Part shown: positions 10,406 to 18,251 of the stretch, one piece after another | Layout of the letters: each line of letters starts with the position of its first letter | How positions within the stretch are numbered: position 1 is the first letter of the stretch | From: Streptomyces dysideae | GTDB taxonomy: Bacteria; Actinomycetota; Actinomycetes; Streptomycetales; Streptomycetaceae | DNA: 64,000 bases | Assembly (NCBI RefSeq): GCF_001514305.1 | Contig: NZ_KQ949075.1 | Span: forward strand, 528,857 to 592,856 | Direction: 5' to 3' | Notes under the pieces: generated by a model | What the model was told of the DNA's origin: nothing | Databases searched by the model: none | The model's input: the letters and a program-made list of their open reading frames with translations, nothing else | Translations under genes and position numbers: made by a program

Positions 10406-10724
10406 GGGATTCCTTCTGCTCGCCGGAGCCATCGCGGCCGAGGTGGCCGCCACGACCGCCATGAAGTACAGCGACGGCTTCAGCAGGCTGTGGCCCTCGC
10501 TGCTGACCGGCCTCGGTTACGTCGTCTCGTTCGCGCTGCTCGCCCAGACGCTGAAGACGGTCTCGGTCGGCACGGCGTACGCGATCTGGTCCGGCGCCGG
10601 TACCGCGGCCATCGTCGCCATCGGCCTGGTGTTCCTGGGGGAGGGGATGACCGCCGCCAAGGCCGCCGGCATCGCGCTGATCATCGTCGGCGTGGTGGTG
10701 CTGAACCTGGGAGGTGCGCACTGA
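10404..10724 (+). CDS. SMR-family multidrug efflux protein
   Basis: This 106-residue protein is predicted to have four transmembrane helices and keeps the essential membrane glutamate at position 13 (AIAAEVAATTAMK), equivalent to Glu14 of EmrE. The central motif GTAYAIWSGAG is typical. SMR proteins act as dimers exchanging protons for cationic drugs or guanidinium-like compounds. ATG 10404 overlaps the second operator copy, so the transcript may be leaderless. The stop overlaps the TetR start (TGATG), making a two-gene autoregulated unit likely. Confidence 0.9.
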   Translation: MGFLLLAGAIAAEVAATTAMKYSDGFSRLWPSLLTGLGYVVSFALLAQTLKTVSVGTAYAIWSGAGTAAIVAIGLVFLGEGMTAAKAAGIALIIVGVVVLNLGGAH

Positions 10725-11275
10725 TGGCCCGGCGTCACGACCCCGAGCGGCGGCAGCGGATCATCGACGCGGCGATCCGGGTCGTCGGCCGGAAGGGCCT
10801 CGCCGGCCTGAGTCACCGCTCGGTCGCCGCCGAGGCCGACGTGCCGCTCGGCTCGACGACGTACCACTTCACGACCCTCGACGAGCTGATGGTCGCCGCG
10901 CTGCGGCAGGCCAACGAGTGCTTCGCCGAGCTGATCGCGGCGCGCGGCGGCCTGACGGGCCCCGGCACCGACCTGGCCGCCGAACTCGCCTCCTTGACGG
11001 GCGAGTGGCTCGCGGGCGACCGCACCGGCGTGGAGCTGGAGTACGAGCTCTACCTGGCCGCTCTGCGCCGCCCCGCCCTGCGCCCCATCGCCGCCGAATG
11101 GGCCGAGAACCTAGCCGCTCTGCTGTCCCGCCACACGGACCCGGCCACGGCCCGGGCCCTGGTGGCCATGCTGGACGGGATCTGTCTCCAAGTACTGCTC
11201 ACGGACCAGGCGTACGACGAGAAGTACGCGCGCGAGATGATGGCCCGGATCATTCCGGCGAGCCCAGCCGCCTGA
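10724..11275 (+). CDS. TetR-family regulator of the SMR pump
   Basis: The 183-aa protein has a TetR N-terminal domain (RQRIIDAAIRVVGRKGLAGL, with the recognition helix near PLGSTTYHF) and a divergent ligand-binding C-terminus. It is translationally coupled to the SMR gene and probably represses the unit through the doubled site upstream. Its 3' end overlaps the convergent HxlR-peroxiredoxin gene by 26 bp. Confidence 0.88.
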   Translation: MARRHDPERRQRIIDAAIRVVGRKGLAGLSHRSVAAEADVPLGSTTYHFTTLDELMVAALRQANECFAELIAARGGLTGPGTDLAAELASLTGEWLAGDRTGVELEYELYLAALRRPALRPIAAEWAENLAALLSRHTDPATARALVAMLDGICLQVLLTDQAYDEKYAREMMARIIPASPAA

Positions 11276-12137
11276 CCGCCGCCAGCGCCTCCTCCACGCT
11301 CGCCACGACGTCCGGCACCGGATACTGCACGTCCCGCACCACTCGCTCCCGGTCGACGACGAGCGTCAGCCGCTTCAGCCGACTGGCGCCCGCCGCCCGG
11401 AACGTCGGCAGCCGCAGGGCCGCGATCAGCGACAGCCCGGCGTCGGACAGCAGCGGAAAGCGCAGCCGCTCCCTCTTCGCGAACTCCCGCTGCTCGTCCG
11501 GGCGTTGGGTGGAGACACCGTGCACGGTGGCGCCCGTGGCGGTGAAGTCGGCGAGCCGGTCCCGGTAGGTGCAGGACTCCAGGGTGCAGCCGGGGGCGCC
11601 GGGAATGTCGTTCCAGCCGGGCGGGTAGGCGCCGGCACGCGCATAGGCGCCCGGGAAGCAGTACAGGACCGTGTACGGGGTGTCCGCGGCGACCGGATCG
11701 CGCGGCTCGCCGTCGTGGTCGGACAGCCGCAGCTCGGGAATCCGGGTGCCCACCAGCTCGTGGACCCGCTGGGCCTCCAGGGACGCCTCCGTCGCCGTGG
11801 CCGTCGTGCTTCCGTCGCCCAGGACCCAGGCGTCTCCCCAGTCCTGGAGGGCGACGAGCACCGGCAACAGGGCCCGGCCGCGCGGAGTCAGCCGGTACTC
11901 GTGGCGCACCGGACGGTCCTGATACGGCACCCGCACCAGTACCTCGGCATCCACGAGAAGCCGCAGCCGTTCCGTCAGCACCTTGCGGGACATGCCCAGT
12001 TCACGCTGCAGCTCGTCGAAGCGATGCACGCCGCGTGCCGCGTCCCGGACGATCAGTAGCGTCCACCAGTCGCCGACGACGTCCAGGGCCTGCGCGATGG
12101 CGCAGCTGGAGTCCTCAAGGCTCGTTCTGCGGGCCAT
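11250..12137 (-). CDS. HxlR regulator fused to a peroxiredoxin domain
   Basis: Residues 1-110 form an HxlR winged helix (CAIAQALDVVGDWWTLLIVR, then ELQRELGMSRKVLTERL). Residues about 128-295 are a thioredoxin-fold peroxiredoxin with the peroxidatic motif PGCTLESCTYRD. Both domains are complete. A protein that couples a peroxide-reactive cysteine to DNA binding would be a direct redox sensor, which is an inference from architecture. ATG 12137 has GGGAGG 6-11 nt upstream. It is divergent from an MFS gene and separated by an inverted repeat. Confidence 0.85.
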   Translation of the reverse strand: MARRTSLEDSSCAIAQALDVVGDWWTLLIVRDAARGVHRFDELQRELGMSRKVLTERLRLLVDAEVLVRVPYQDRPVRHEYRLTPRGRALLPVLVALQDWGDAWVLGDGSTTATATEASLEAQRVHELVGTRIPELRLSDHDGEPRDPVAADTPYTVLYCFPGAYARAGAYPPGWNDIPGAPGCTLESCTYRDRLADFTATGATVHGVSTQRPDEQREFAKRERLRFPLLSDAGLSLIAALRLPTFRAAGASRLKRLTLVVDRERVVRDVQYPVPDVVASVEEALAAVRRLGSPE

Positions 12138-12165
12138 CGGCCCGCCTCCCTTCGTCCGCCGGCGG

Positions 12166-12212
12166 TTGACCCGAGGTTGCCATGCTGACATGGTTAGTTC
12201 CCAAAAGGAACT
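12166..12212 (+). promoter_or_regulatory. MFS-gene promoter with AGTTCC-N5-GGAACT operator
   Basis: TTGACC (12166-12171) and CATGGT (12189-12194) are separated by 17 bp. A perfect inverted repeat AGTTCC-CAAAA-GGAACT (12196-12212) follows the -10, where a bound protein would block the transcript start. The adjacent divergent HxlR-peroxiredoxin is the likely ligand-responsive binder. Confidence 0.6.
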
Positions 12213-12230
12213 CACTGGGGAGGGTGACGG

Positions 12231-13466
12231 GTGCGGACACTGAGGGACGTCCCCCGCACGGTCTGGCTGCTGGCCTGCGGCACCTTCGCGAACTCGGCGA
12301 TGAGCGTCGCCTTCGCCTACCTCTTCCTCTATCTGACCGGCCCGCGCGGCCTCGGCGCCGGCGAAGCGGGGCTGCTCAGCGGCATAGGCGGAGTCGGCCT
12401 GGTCGCGGGCAACTTCACCGGCGGCTGGTTCGGCGACCGGTACGGCCACCGGCGCGTGCTGCTCGCGTCCGCGGCCACGGCCGGGCTGGTCCTGGCCGCC
12501 GTACCCCTCCTGCCGACACCGCTGCTCTTCGCCGCACTGCCCGTCGCCGAGTACGCCGCCGGAGTACAGCGCGCCGCGAACTCCACGCTCGTCGCCGCCG
12601 TCGTGCCCGAGGGAGCGCGGCGCCAGGCGTTCGCGGTGGTGCGGGCGGCCGGCAACGGCGGGTTCACCGTCGGGCCGGTGCTCGGCGCGCTGGTCGCGAC
12701 CCGGCTGTCGTACGACTGGCTCTACGTCGCGGAGGGCCTCGGCGCGCTCGGGCTCGCGTGCTGGACGGCCCGGGTGGTGCCCGCGCGGGTGACGGGCGGT
12801 GCGCGGCGGAAGGAGGACCGGAACGGCGGCGGGCTCTGGCCCGAGCTGCGGGCCCGCCCGGCCGTGCTGGTCCTGCTGGCGGCGATCCTCGTCACCGACG
12901 TCGTCTACCGCCAGCAGTACTCGACCTTCCCCGTCCACCTCGCCGACCACGGCCTCGACATCGGCGTCTACGGGGCGCTGCTCGCCGTCAACGGCGGCAT
13001 CCTGCTCTGCCTGGAACTGCCCGCCGCACTCGCCCTGCGCCGCCGCTCCCCGCTGCACATCGTGGGCTCCGGCCTGCTGCTGGTCGGGGCCGGCTACGGC
13101 GTACTGCTGCTGGGGGCCGGCCTCGCCACGGCGGTGGCGATGATGACGCTGCTCACCCTCGGCGAGCTGCTGTACAAGACGACCGCCACGGCCTACGTCG
13201 CCGATGAGGCCCCCGACCACGTCCAGGGCCGCTTCCAGTCGCTCTACGCCGGGGCGTCGATCAGCGGCATGGTCCTGGCCGCGCCGCTGGGCGGTCTGGT
13301 GTACGAGACGGCGCCCGGAGTGCTGTGGCCGGTGTGCGCGGGGCTGGCGGTACTGGCGGGCGTCGCGGTGCTGGTCGCCGGTCGGCGCAGCTCAGCCCGG
13401 TCGGCGGCTGCCCGGCACGTGAGACGTGCTCCCACCGGTTCGCCCCCGCGGGCGGCGTCACGTTAG
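12231..13466 (+). CDS. MFS transporter
   Basis: The 411-aa membrane protein has about 12 hydrophobic segments and the MFS loop motif GGWFGDRYGHRRV after the second helix. It resembles drug or metabolite exporters. GTG 12231 follows GGGAGGGTGACGG. It is probably controlled by the divergently encoded HxlR-peroxiredoxin, and a redox-linked substrate is possible but unproven. The last 20 or so residues are Arg/Ala-rich and not family-like. Confidence 0.85.
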   Translation: MRTLRDVPRTVWLLACGTFANSAMSVAFAYLFLYLTGPRGLGAGEAGLLSGIGGVGLVAGNFTGGWFGDRYGHRRVLLASAATAGLVLAAVPLLPTPLLFAALPVAEYAAGVQRAANSTLVAAVVPEGARRQAFAVVRAAGNGGFTVGPVLGALVATRLSYDWLYVAEGLGALGLACWTARVVPARVTGGARRKEDRNGGGLWPELRARPAVLVLLAAILVTDVVYRQQYSTFPVHLADHGLDIGVYGALLAVNGGILLCLELPAALALRRRSPLHIVGSGLLLVGAGYGVLLLGAGLATAVAMMTLLTLGELLYKTTATAYVADEAPDHVQGRFQSLYAGASISGMVLAAPLGGLVYETAPGVLWPVCAGLAVLAGVAVLVAGRRSSARSAAARHVRRAPTGSPPRAASR

Positions 13467-13475
13467 GTTGCCCTC

Positions 13476-14465
13476 ATGACCGACACGACTGCTCCTCGCA
13501 CCACCGGCGCCGTTGCCGCCGGCCTCGCCACCCTCGCCGCTGACGGCACCGTTCTCGACACCTGGTTCCCCGCCCCCGAACTGAAGGCCGAACCCGGCCC
13601 GTCCGGCACGGAGCGGCTGTCCGCCGAGAAGGCCGTGGAACTGCTCGGCGAGGGCGCCGCCAAGGCGCTCGGCCCGGACGCCCGCCGGGGCGTCGAGGTG
13701 GTCGCGGTCCGCACGGTCATCGGCTCCCTCGACGACAAGCCCATCGACGCCCACGACGTCTACCTCCGCCTCCACCTCCTCTCGCACCGGCTGGTCAAGC
13801 CGCACGGCCAGAGCCTGGACGGCATGTTCGGCTTCCTCGCCAACGTCGCCTGGACCTCCCTCGGCCCGGTCGCCGTCGACGACGTCGAGAAGGTCCGGCT
13901 GAACGCCCGCGCCGAGGGCCTGCACCTCCAGGTGACGTCGGTCGACAAGTTCCCGCGCATGACGGACTACGTGGCCCCCAAGGGCGTCCGCATCGCCGAC
14001 GCCGACCGGGTCCGCCTGGGCGCCCATCTCGCCGAGGGCACCACGGTCATGCACGAGGGCTTCGTGAACTTCAACGCCGGCACCCTCGGCACCTCCATGG
14101 TCGAGGGCCGTATCTCCGCGGGCGTCGTCATCGGCGACGGCTCCGACATCGGCGGCGGCGCCTCCACCATGGGCACGCTGTCCGGCGGCGGCAACGTGAT
14201 CATCTCCATCGGCGAGCGCTGCCTGATCGGCGCCGAGGCGGGCGTCGGCATCGCGCTCGGCGACGAGTGCGTCGTAGAGGCCGGTCTGTACGTCACCGCC
14301 GGCACCCGCGTCACCATGCCCGACGGCCAGATCATCAAGGCCCGCGAGCTGTCCGGCGCCTCCAACATCATGTTCCGCCGCAACTCGGTCACCGGCACGG
14401 TCGAGGCCCGCCCGAACAACGCGGTCTGGGGCGGCCTGAACGAGATCCTGCACAGCCACAACTGA
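13476..14465 (+). CDS. dapD: DapD, tetrahydrodipicolinate N-succinyltransferase
   Basis: The enzyme succinylates 2,3,4,5-tetrahydrodipicolinate in the lysine/meso-diaminopimelate pathway. The 329-aa actinobacterial-length protein has an N-terminal alpha/beta domain and a left-handed beta-helix of hexapeptide repeats ([19 protein letters not shown], then [17 protein letters not shown]), ending in the substrate loop [13 protein letters not shown]. It starts 10 bp after the MFS gene and may be partly co-transcribed with it. Confidence 0.95.
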   Translation: MTDTTAPRTTGAVAAGLATLAADGTVLDTWFPAPELKAEPGPSGTERLSAEKAVELLGEGAAKALGPDARRGVEVVAVRTVIGSLDDKPIDAHDVYLRLHLLSHRLVKPHGQSLDGMFGFLANVAWTSLGPVAVDDVEKVRLNARAEGLHLQVTSVDKFPRMTDYVAPKGVRIADADRVRLGAHLAEGTTVMHEGFVNFNAGTLGTSMVEGRISAGVVIGDGSDIGGGASTMGTLSGGGNVIISIGERCLIGAEAGVGIALGDECVVEAGLYVTAGTRVTMPDGQIIKARELSGASNIMFRRNSVTGTVEARPNNAVWGGLNEILHSHN

Positions 14466-14581
14466 CCCGCCCGCGCTCACGTACGGGTTACCCAGCGTGA
14501 CCTCGCGGTGGTTTTGGCAGATGAACGGGTGGACGCTTCAGTCCGATCAGACGCCGAACCGACGAAACGAGGGACCTGGGC

Positions 14582-14806
14582 ATGAGGAACGAGCGGGCGC
14601 GAGGCGTGGTGCGCTGTCTGACGGGAGTGGTCACGGTGGCGGCGGCCTGCTGGCTGCCGGCCGGCACCGCCCACGCCGACGAGACCAACACGGCCTCGCA
14701 CAACGGCCCCCGCATCGGGCTGGTCAACGTGGGGCAGGTAGATGACCCGATGGAGGATGTGCTGGAGCACTTCCTGCTCCTCGGCGACGGGTACCGCTGG
14801 GGCTGA
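14582..14806 (+). CDS. Small secreted protein
   Basis: The 74-residue product has an N-terminal signal peptide (basic start, then VVTVAAACWLPAGTAHA, predicted cleavage after AHA at about residue 32), leaving an exported peptide of about 42 residues. No family was recognised. It has its own upstream region after dapD and a very strong terminator 21 bp downstream. Small size and signal structure support a real gene; the function is unknown. Confidence 0.65.
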   Translation: MRNERARGVVRCLTGVVTVAAACWLPAGTAHADETNTASHNGPRIGLVNVGQVDDPMEDVLEHFLLLGDGYRWG

Positions 14807-14826
14807 TCGGCACCGGGTACAGCGCG

Positions 14827-14870
14827 GGGCCGGGGCCGTACCGCACGCGAACGCGGTACGGCCCCGGCCC
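14827..14870. terminator. 18-bp perfect-stem terminator
   Basis: An 18-bp arm (14827-14844) pairs perfectly with 14853-14870 around an 8-nt loop and is followed by TTTC. It lies between the secreted peptide gene and the convergent dapA paralogue and probably serves both. Confidence 0.85.
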
Positions 14871-14911
14871 TTTCGGCTCCCGGAGCCGGTCTTCGCCCAG
14901 CGGTGAGGTGA

Positions 14912-15814
14912 TCAGACGGCCGGCAGCCGCTCGTACGCCACCAGCAGCCCGTCGATCGCCTCACGGTCGGCGGGCCGCAGGGGTGCGCGGACCGGGCCTG
15001 CGGGCAGGCCGAGTTCATTGAGTACCGCCTTGACGGTGACCGTGCCGGGCAGACCGGCCGACATCATCGACTCGATGAGCGGCGTGGCACGTTGCTGCCG
15101 CCGGACCGCTTCCGCCGTGCCGCCCGCGTCGAACACGTCGAGAACCGCCCGGAGCTGCGCCGGGACGACGTTCGCGACCGTGCTGATGTACCCCGCCCCG
15201 CCCACCGCGTACAGCGCGAGATTGTGCTCGTCGCAGCCCGCGTAGTACGCCAGCTCCGTGCGGGACAGCACCTTCTGGGCGGCGAGGAAGTCGTAGGAGC
15301 AGTCCTTCACCGCGACGATCCGTGGATGCTCGGCAAGCCGGACGATGGTGTCCGGCTCGATGCGGGTGCCGGTGCGGCCCGGGATGTCGTACAGCGCGAG
15401 CGGCAGCCCGCAGGCGTCGGCGACCTCCCGGAAGTGCGCCTCCAGCGCGTCCTGCGGGGGCTTGCTGTAGTAGGGCGAGACCACCAGCAGCCCGTCCGCA
15501 CCCGCCTTCTCGGCCGCCAGCGCCAGCTCGACGGTGTGCCGGGTGTCGAAGGTGCCCACCCCCGCCACGACCGTCACCCGGTCGCCCACCGCCTCCCGGA
15601 CCGCCGCGACGAGCGCCGCCTTCTCGGCGTCCGAGGTGGTCGGCGACTCACCCGTCGTACCGGACAGCACCAGCCCGTCGCACCCGCCCGCCACCAGCCG
15701 CACGGCAAGCCGCTGCGCACCGTCGAGATCGAGCGCGCCCGCCTCGGTGAAAGGCGTGATCATGGCGCAGAGCGCGCGGCCGAAGGGCGGGGCGGAGGAG
15801 CCGAGGTAGGTCAT
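14912..15814 (-). CDS. dapA: 4-Hydroxy-tetrahydrodipicolinate synthase paralogue
   Basis: This 300-aa DHDPS/NAL-family class I aldolase has LSGTTGESPT (substrate loop), LYDIPGRTG (catalytic tyrosine) and RIVAVKDCS (Schiff-base lysine), all as in genuine DapA. It would condense pyruvate with aspartate semialdehyde at the head of the lysine/DAP branch, consistent with dapD nearby. ATG 15814 was chosen because the family-like sequence begins MTYLG; GTG 15850 is an in-frame alternative and neither has a clear ribosome-binding site. Confidence 0.88.
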   Translation of the reverse strand: MTYLGSSAPPFGRALCAMITPFTEAGALDLDGAQRLAVRLVAGGCDGLVLSGTTGESPTTSDAEKAALVAAVREAVGDRVTVVAGVGTFDTRHTVELALAAEKAGADGLLVVSPYYSKPPQDALEAHFREVADACGLPLALYDIPGRTGTRIEPDTIVRLAEHPRIVAVKDCSYDFLAAQKVLSRTELAYYAGCDEHNLALYAVGGAGYISTVANVVPAQLRAVLDVFDAGGTAEAVRRQQRATPLIESMMSAGLPGTVTVKAVLNELGLPAGPVRAPLRPADREAIDGLLVAYERLPAV

Positions 15815-15931
15815 AGGAGCAGTCTCGGCACGACGACCGTGAAGCTCCACTTAATTCTGCTACGAGATATTGGTAAGGGATGCTGTGTGATGAGGGTGAA
15901 GGTCCCGGCCGCCCGATGAGGGTTGCCAACA

Positions 15932-15947
15932 GTGGATCGGTTTGCCT
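15932..15947 (+). pseudogene. 5' fragment of a gene split by the TnpB element
   Basis: GTG 15932, with GAGGG 9 nt upstream (15918-15922), opens a frame of five codons (V-D-R-F-A) that stops at the left inverted repeat. Deleting 15948-18174 joins it in frame to the Cys/His-rich protein that resumes at 18175. The joint codon would be TTA, which is rare in Streptomyces, so the exact boundary may be off by a base or a few codons. Confidence 0.5.
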
Positions 15948-15961
15948 GGTTTTCCTGGGTG
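15948..15961 (+). repeat. Left inverted repeat of the TnpB element
   Basis: GGTTTTCCTGGGTG is the exact reverse complement of 18161-18174. Partial similarity (GCTG, then T-rich sequence) continues inward for about 15 more bases. Confidence 0.75.
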
Positions 15962-16086
15962 TTGCTGTGCTTCTTTCGGTCTGCTCGGGCTGTTTTCGAT
16001 TGCTGCGTGACCTTCGCGGGTGGGGTGCGTTGTGTAGGTGAGTCCGATGATCGGACAACAGGTCGCAATCGGGCGGGAGGTGGACG

Positions 16087-18177
16087 GTGCGGCGGAAGAT
16101 CCAGCTGGCTGAGGGGGAGACGGAGCGCCTCGCGTGTGCCTCGGCGTCCGCGTTCAGGGGCCTGGACACGGTCACCGGCGAGGTGCTGGGCGCCGAGGCG
16201 CTGGCGGGGCGGGTGGGCTGGCTGACGTCCCTGGTCGAGACGCTGTGCACCGAGGTGACCGCGGCGCACTGGAATCGGCCCGACCTCGCGCGACTCGCCT
16301 CTGGGAGGGACCGGTCGGGTGCCCGGCTGCCGTCGAATGCGTGGATGGCGGTGCGCACGCTGGGCTGGGGTGCGAGTGTGCCGGAGGGACTTTATGTGCC
16401 GGACCGGGTGTGCAGGGTGGCCGAGGAGCAGGCCGGGCGGGCGCTGCGGTCGGCCTGGTGGCGCAGTGAGATCACCGATGCGGTCCTGGCCACCTGGCCC
16501 ACGGGGCCGGATGCCGATCCCATGCGGCGCACCGAAACCGAGTGGGCGGCGTTGCGGGCGGCGTGTCCGGACGGGCAGGCGGTGGCGGCTTCGGTGCTGC
16601 GTGCCCGGACCCGGCAGGTGGTCGCCTTCCACGTGGCGTACGGGCATCTGCCGGTGGATGTCTGCGCGCTGGAGTCAGCTCCGTCCGGTGGGCGGCAGGT
16701 GGTGCTGGCCGCCGCCGACAAGCAGCTGTGCACCCTGACCCGCTGCCCCGACGACCCCGCCCGCTATGGGGTGCTGAATGTGCGGCTGCCGGTGCGCCCC
16801 GATCCGCGCACCCGCGCGGACTGGCACCCGGCCGTGATCCGCTTCCGGCTGCCCCCGACCATCCCGCTGGGCGCTGCCCTGCACGCGCCCACGCTGCGCC
16901 TGCGTAGCGGTCGGCTCCGGCTGGATGTCGCGTTCACCAGCGCCGCCCCCACGACCCGAGCGGGCGGGCACACCCGGGCGGTGGCCTTCGACTACGGCCT
17001 GAACACCCTGCTCACCGGCGGCACCCTGACCCTGACCGGCGGAGCCCAGCCCACCGTCCTCACCGACGGGCACCCGGTCTTCTTCCGCCCGGACGGGGTG
17101 CTGGCCAAGGCCGACCGCCTCCGCCTCCTCGGCGAACAGCTGTGGACCAAGACGGTCCATCTGCAAGCCCTCCTCGACGGCCGCACCATGGCCGGGCAGT
17201 GGCCCGAGCCGCTCACCACAGCGAAGCTGGCGGTCCTTCAGGCCGAGCACGCGGCGGTCAGCAGGCGGCGGACGAAACTGAATGAGCAGCTGGCCAAGGC
17301 CGCCGCCCGCTTCATGGTCGAGACCGCCCGCGCCGCCGGGGCCACGGTGATCTATCTGGAGGATCTGCGGGACATGGAGGCGCGCGGCAAGGGCCGCACC
17401 CTCAACACCCGCCTGTCCTCCTCCGTACGCGGGCAAATCGTGGCCCACACCCGCCACCAGGCCGCCGCCCACGGGATCGCGGTGGTCATCGTCCCGGCCC
17501 GGGGCACCTCGAAGTACTGCCCCCGCTGCCTGAGCGTCTTCCGCCACCACGCCGCCCCCGACAACCCCAAGCCCGGCTGGAAATGGGCCACGTGCCCCGA
17601 TACGGACTGCGGGTACAGCGCGGACCGGGATGTGGCCGCCTGGCAGCGGATCGGCGCACGCGGGCTGACCCACCAGCGCACAACCGTCCTGGACCGGAGC
17701 AGCGGCACGTACGTGATCCGCCGCACGGTCAAGGAACTGGACCAGCCGGTCCGGCACACCTCCCACCCCGATCCCGTCACCTCCTCCGGTCTGCCGCAGC
17801 CCCGCGCCACGGCAGACCGGACGAAGACGGGGCCGACAAGAAACCGCCCTGTGCCCAGGCAGCGACGCAGGGTCCCCGCCCCACCCGCAACCCCCGCAGC
17901 ACACACCGCTGCTACGGGTCCGGGTGGAAAGCGTCCGGCGGGGCGGCAGCCCCAGTCTCCGAGGCGTCACCCCCAGTGGCGCGGACGGCGGCAGGCACCG
18001 CACACGATGAGCACCCCCACCCAGCACCAGCCCCGTGGGGCCAGACTCGGCGCAGGCTTCCACCTGCACACCCACGCCACCCCCGTCAGACGACAGGGAC
18101 GGCCATCCGGGGAGCCGAGATCCTCTTCCCAGGGCCGGAGCCGGGCCGAAAACCCAGCCCCACCCAGGAAAACCTAA
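16087..18177 (+). CDS. tnpB: TnpB-family RNA-guided nuclease homologue (long form)
   Basis: The split RuvC domain has Asp302 (FDYGLN), Glu425 (YLEDLRDME) and the terminal DRD at 513-515. A zinc finger Cys478-x2-Cys481/Cys503-x4-Cys508 lies between the last two motifs. All catalytic positions are intact. TnpB proteins cleave DNA guided by an RNA made from the element's right end. At 696 aa it is far longer than the usual 400: about 300 residues precede the first Asp, and residues 540-696 are Pro/Arg-rich with no domain. The stop codon TAA lies just outside the element. GTG 16087 has GGAGG 6 nt upstream. Confidence 0.85.
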   Translation: MRRKIQLAEGETERLACASASAFRGLDTVTGEVLGAEALAGRVGWLTSLVETLCTEVTAAHWNRPDLARLASGRDRSGARLPSNAWMAVRTLGWGASVPEGLYVPDRVCRVAEEQAGRALRSAWWRSEITDAVLATWPTGPDADPMRRTETEWAALRAACPDGQAVAASVLRARTRQVVAFHVAYGHLPVDVCALESAPSGGRQVVLAAADKQLCTLTRCPDDPARYGVLNVRLPVRPDPRTRADWHPAVIRFRLPPTIPLGAALHAPTLRLRSGRLRLDVAFTSAAPTTRAGGHTRAVAFDYGLNTLLTGGTLTLTGGAQPTVLTDGHPVFFRPDGVLAKADRLRLLGEQLWTKTVHLQALLDGRTMAGQWPEPLTTAKLAVLQAEHAAVSRRRTKLNEQLAKAAARFMVETARAAGATVIYLEDLRDMEARGKGRTLNTRLSSSVRGQIVAHTRHQAAAHGIAVVIVPARGTSKYCPRCLSVFRHHAAPDNPKPGWKWATCPDTDCGYSADRDVAAWQRIGARGLTHQRTTVLDRSSGTYVIRRTVKELDQPVRHTSHPDPVTSSGLPQPRATADRTKTGPTRNRPVPRQRRRVPAPPATPAAHTAATGPGGKRPAGRQPQSPRRHPQWRGRRQAPHTMSTPTQHQPRGARLGAGFHLHTHATPVRRQGRPSGEPRSSSQGRSRAENPAPPRKT
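18161..18174 (-). repeat. Right inverted repeat of the TnpB element
   Basis: CACCCAGGAAAACC is the exact inverted copy of 15948-15961. By analogy with other TnpB elements, a guide would be copied from the flanking sequence that begins at 18175. Confidence 0.75.
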
Positions 18178-18251
18178 GCTCATCTGCGACGCTGCGGCTT
18201 CCGGAGGAACGCCCGACGGAGCCGCCGACCGGATACAAGATCGCCCACCCG

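Larger units (their letters stand above)
15948..18174 (+). mobile_element. TnpB-encoding transposable element with 14-bp inverted ends
   Basis: The 2227-bp unit is bounded by identical 14-bp inverted sequences GGTTTTCCTGGGTG and CACCCAGGAAAACC and carries a single large gene. No TnpA (Y1 or serine transposase) is encoded, so any movement would need a partner in trans. No target duplication is visible. Its ends interrupt an otherwise continuous reading frame. TnpB genes normally sit in IS200/IS605 or IS607 elements, which lack terminal inverted repeats of this kind, so classification is uncertain. Confidence 0.65.

Noticed and set aside
12138..13220. Minus-strand extension of the HxlR-peroxiredoxin frame upstream of 12137
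   Set aside because: It crosses the divergent promoter and the MFS gene; the ribosome-binding site and family start are at 12137.
15948..18174. Classical DDE insertion sequence
   Set aside because: Despite the inverted ends there is no DDE transposase and no visible target-site duplication.
16675..18183. 502-codon minus-strand frame opposite tnpB
   Set aside because: Composition is typical of a high-GC shadow and no motif was found; TnpB residues on the plus strand are intact.
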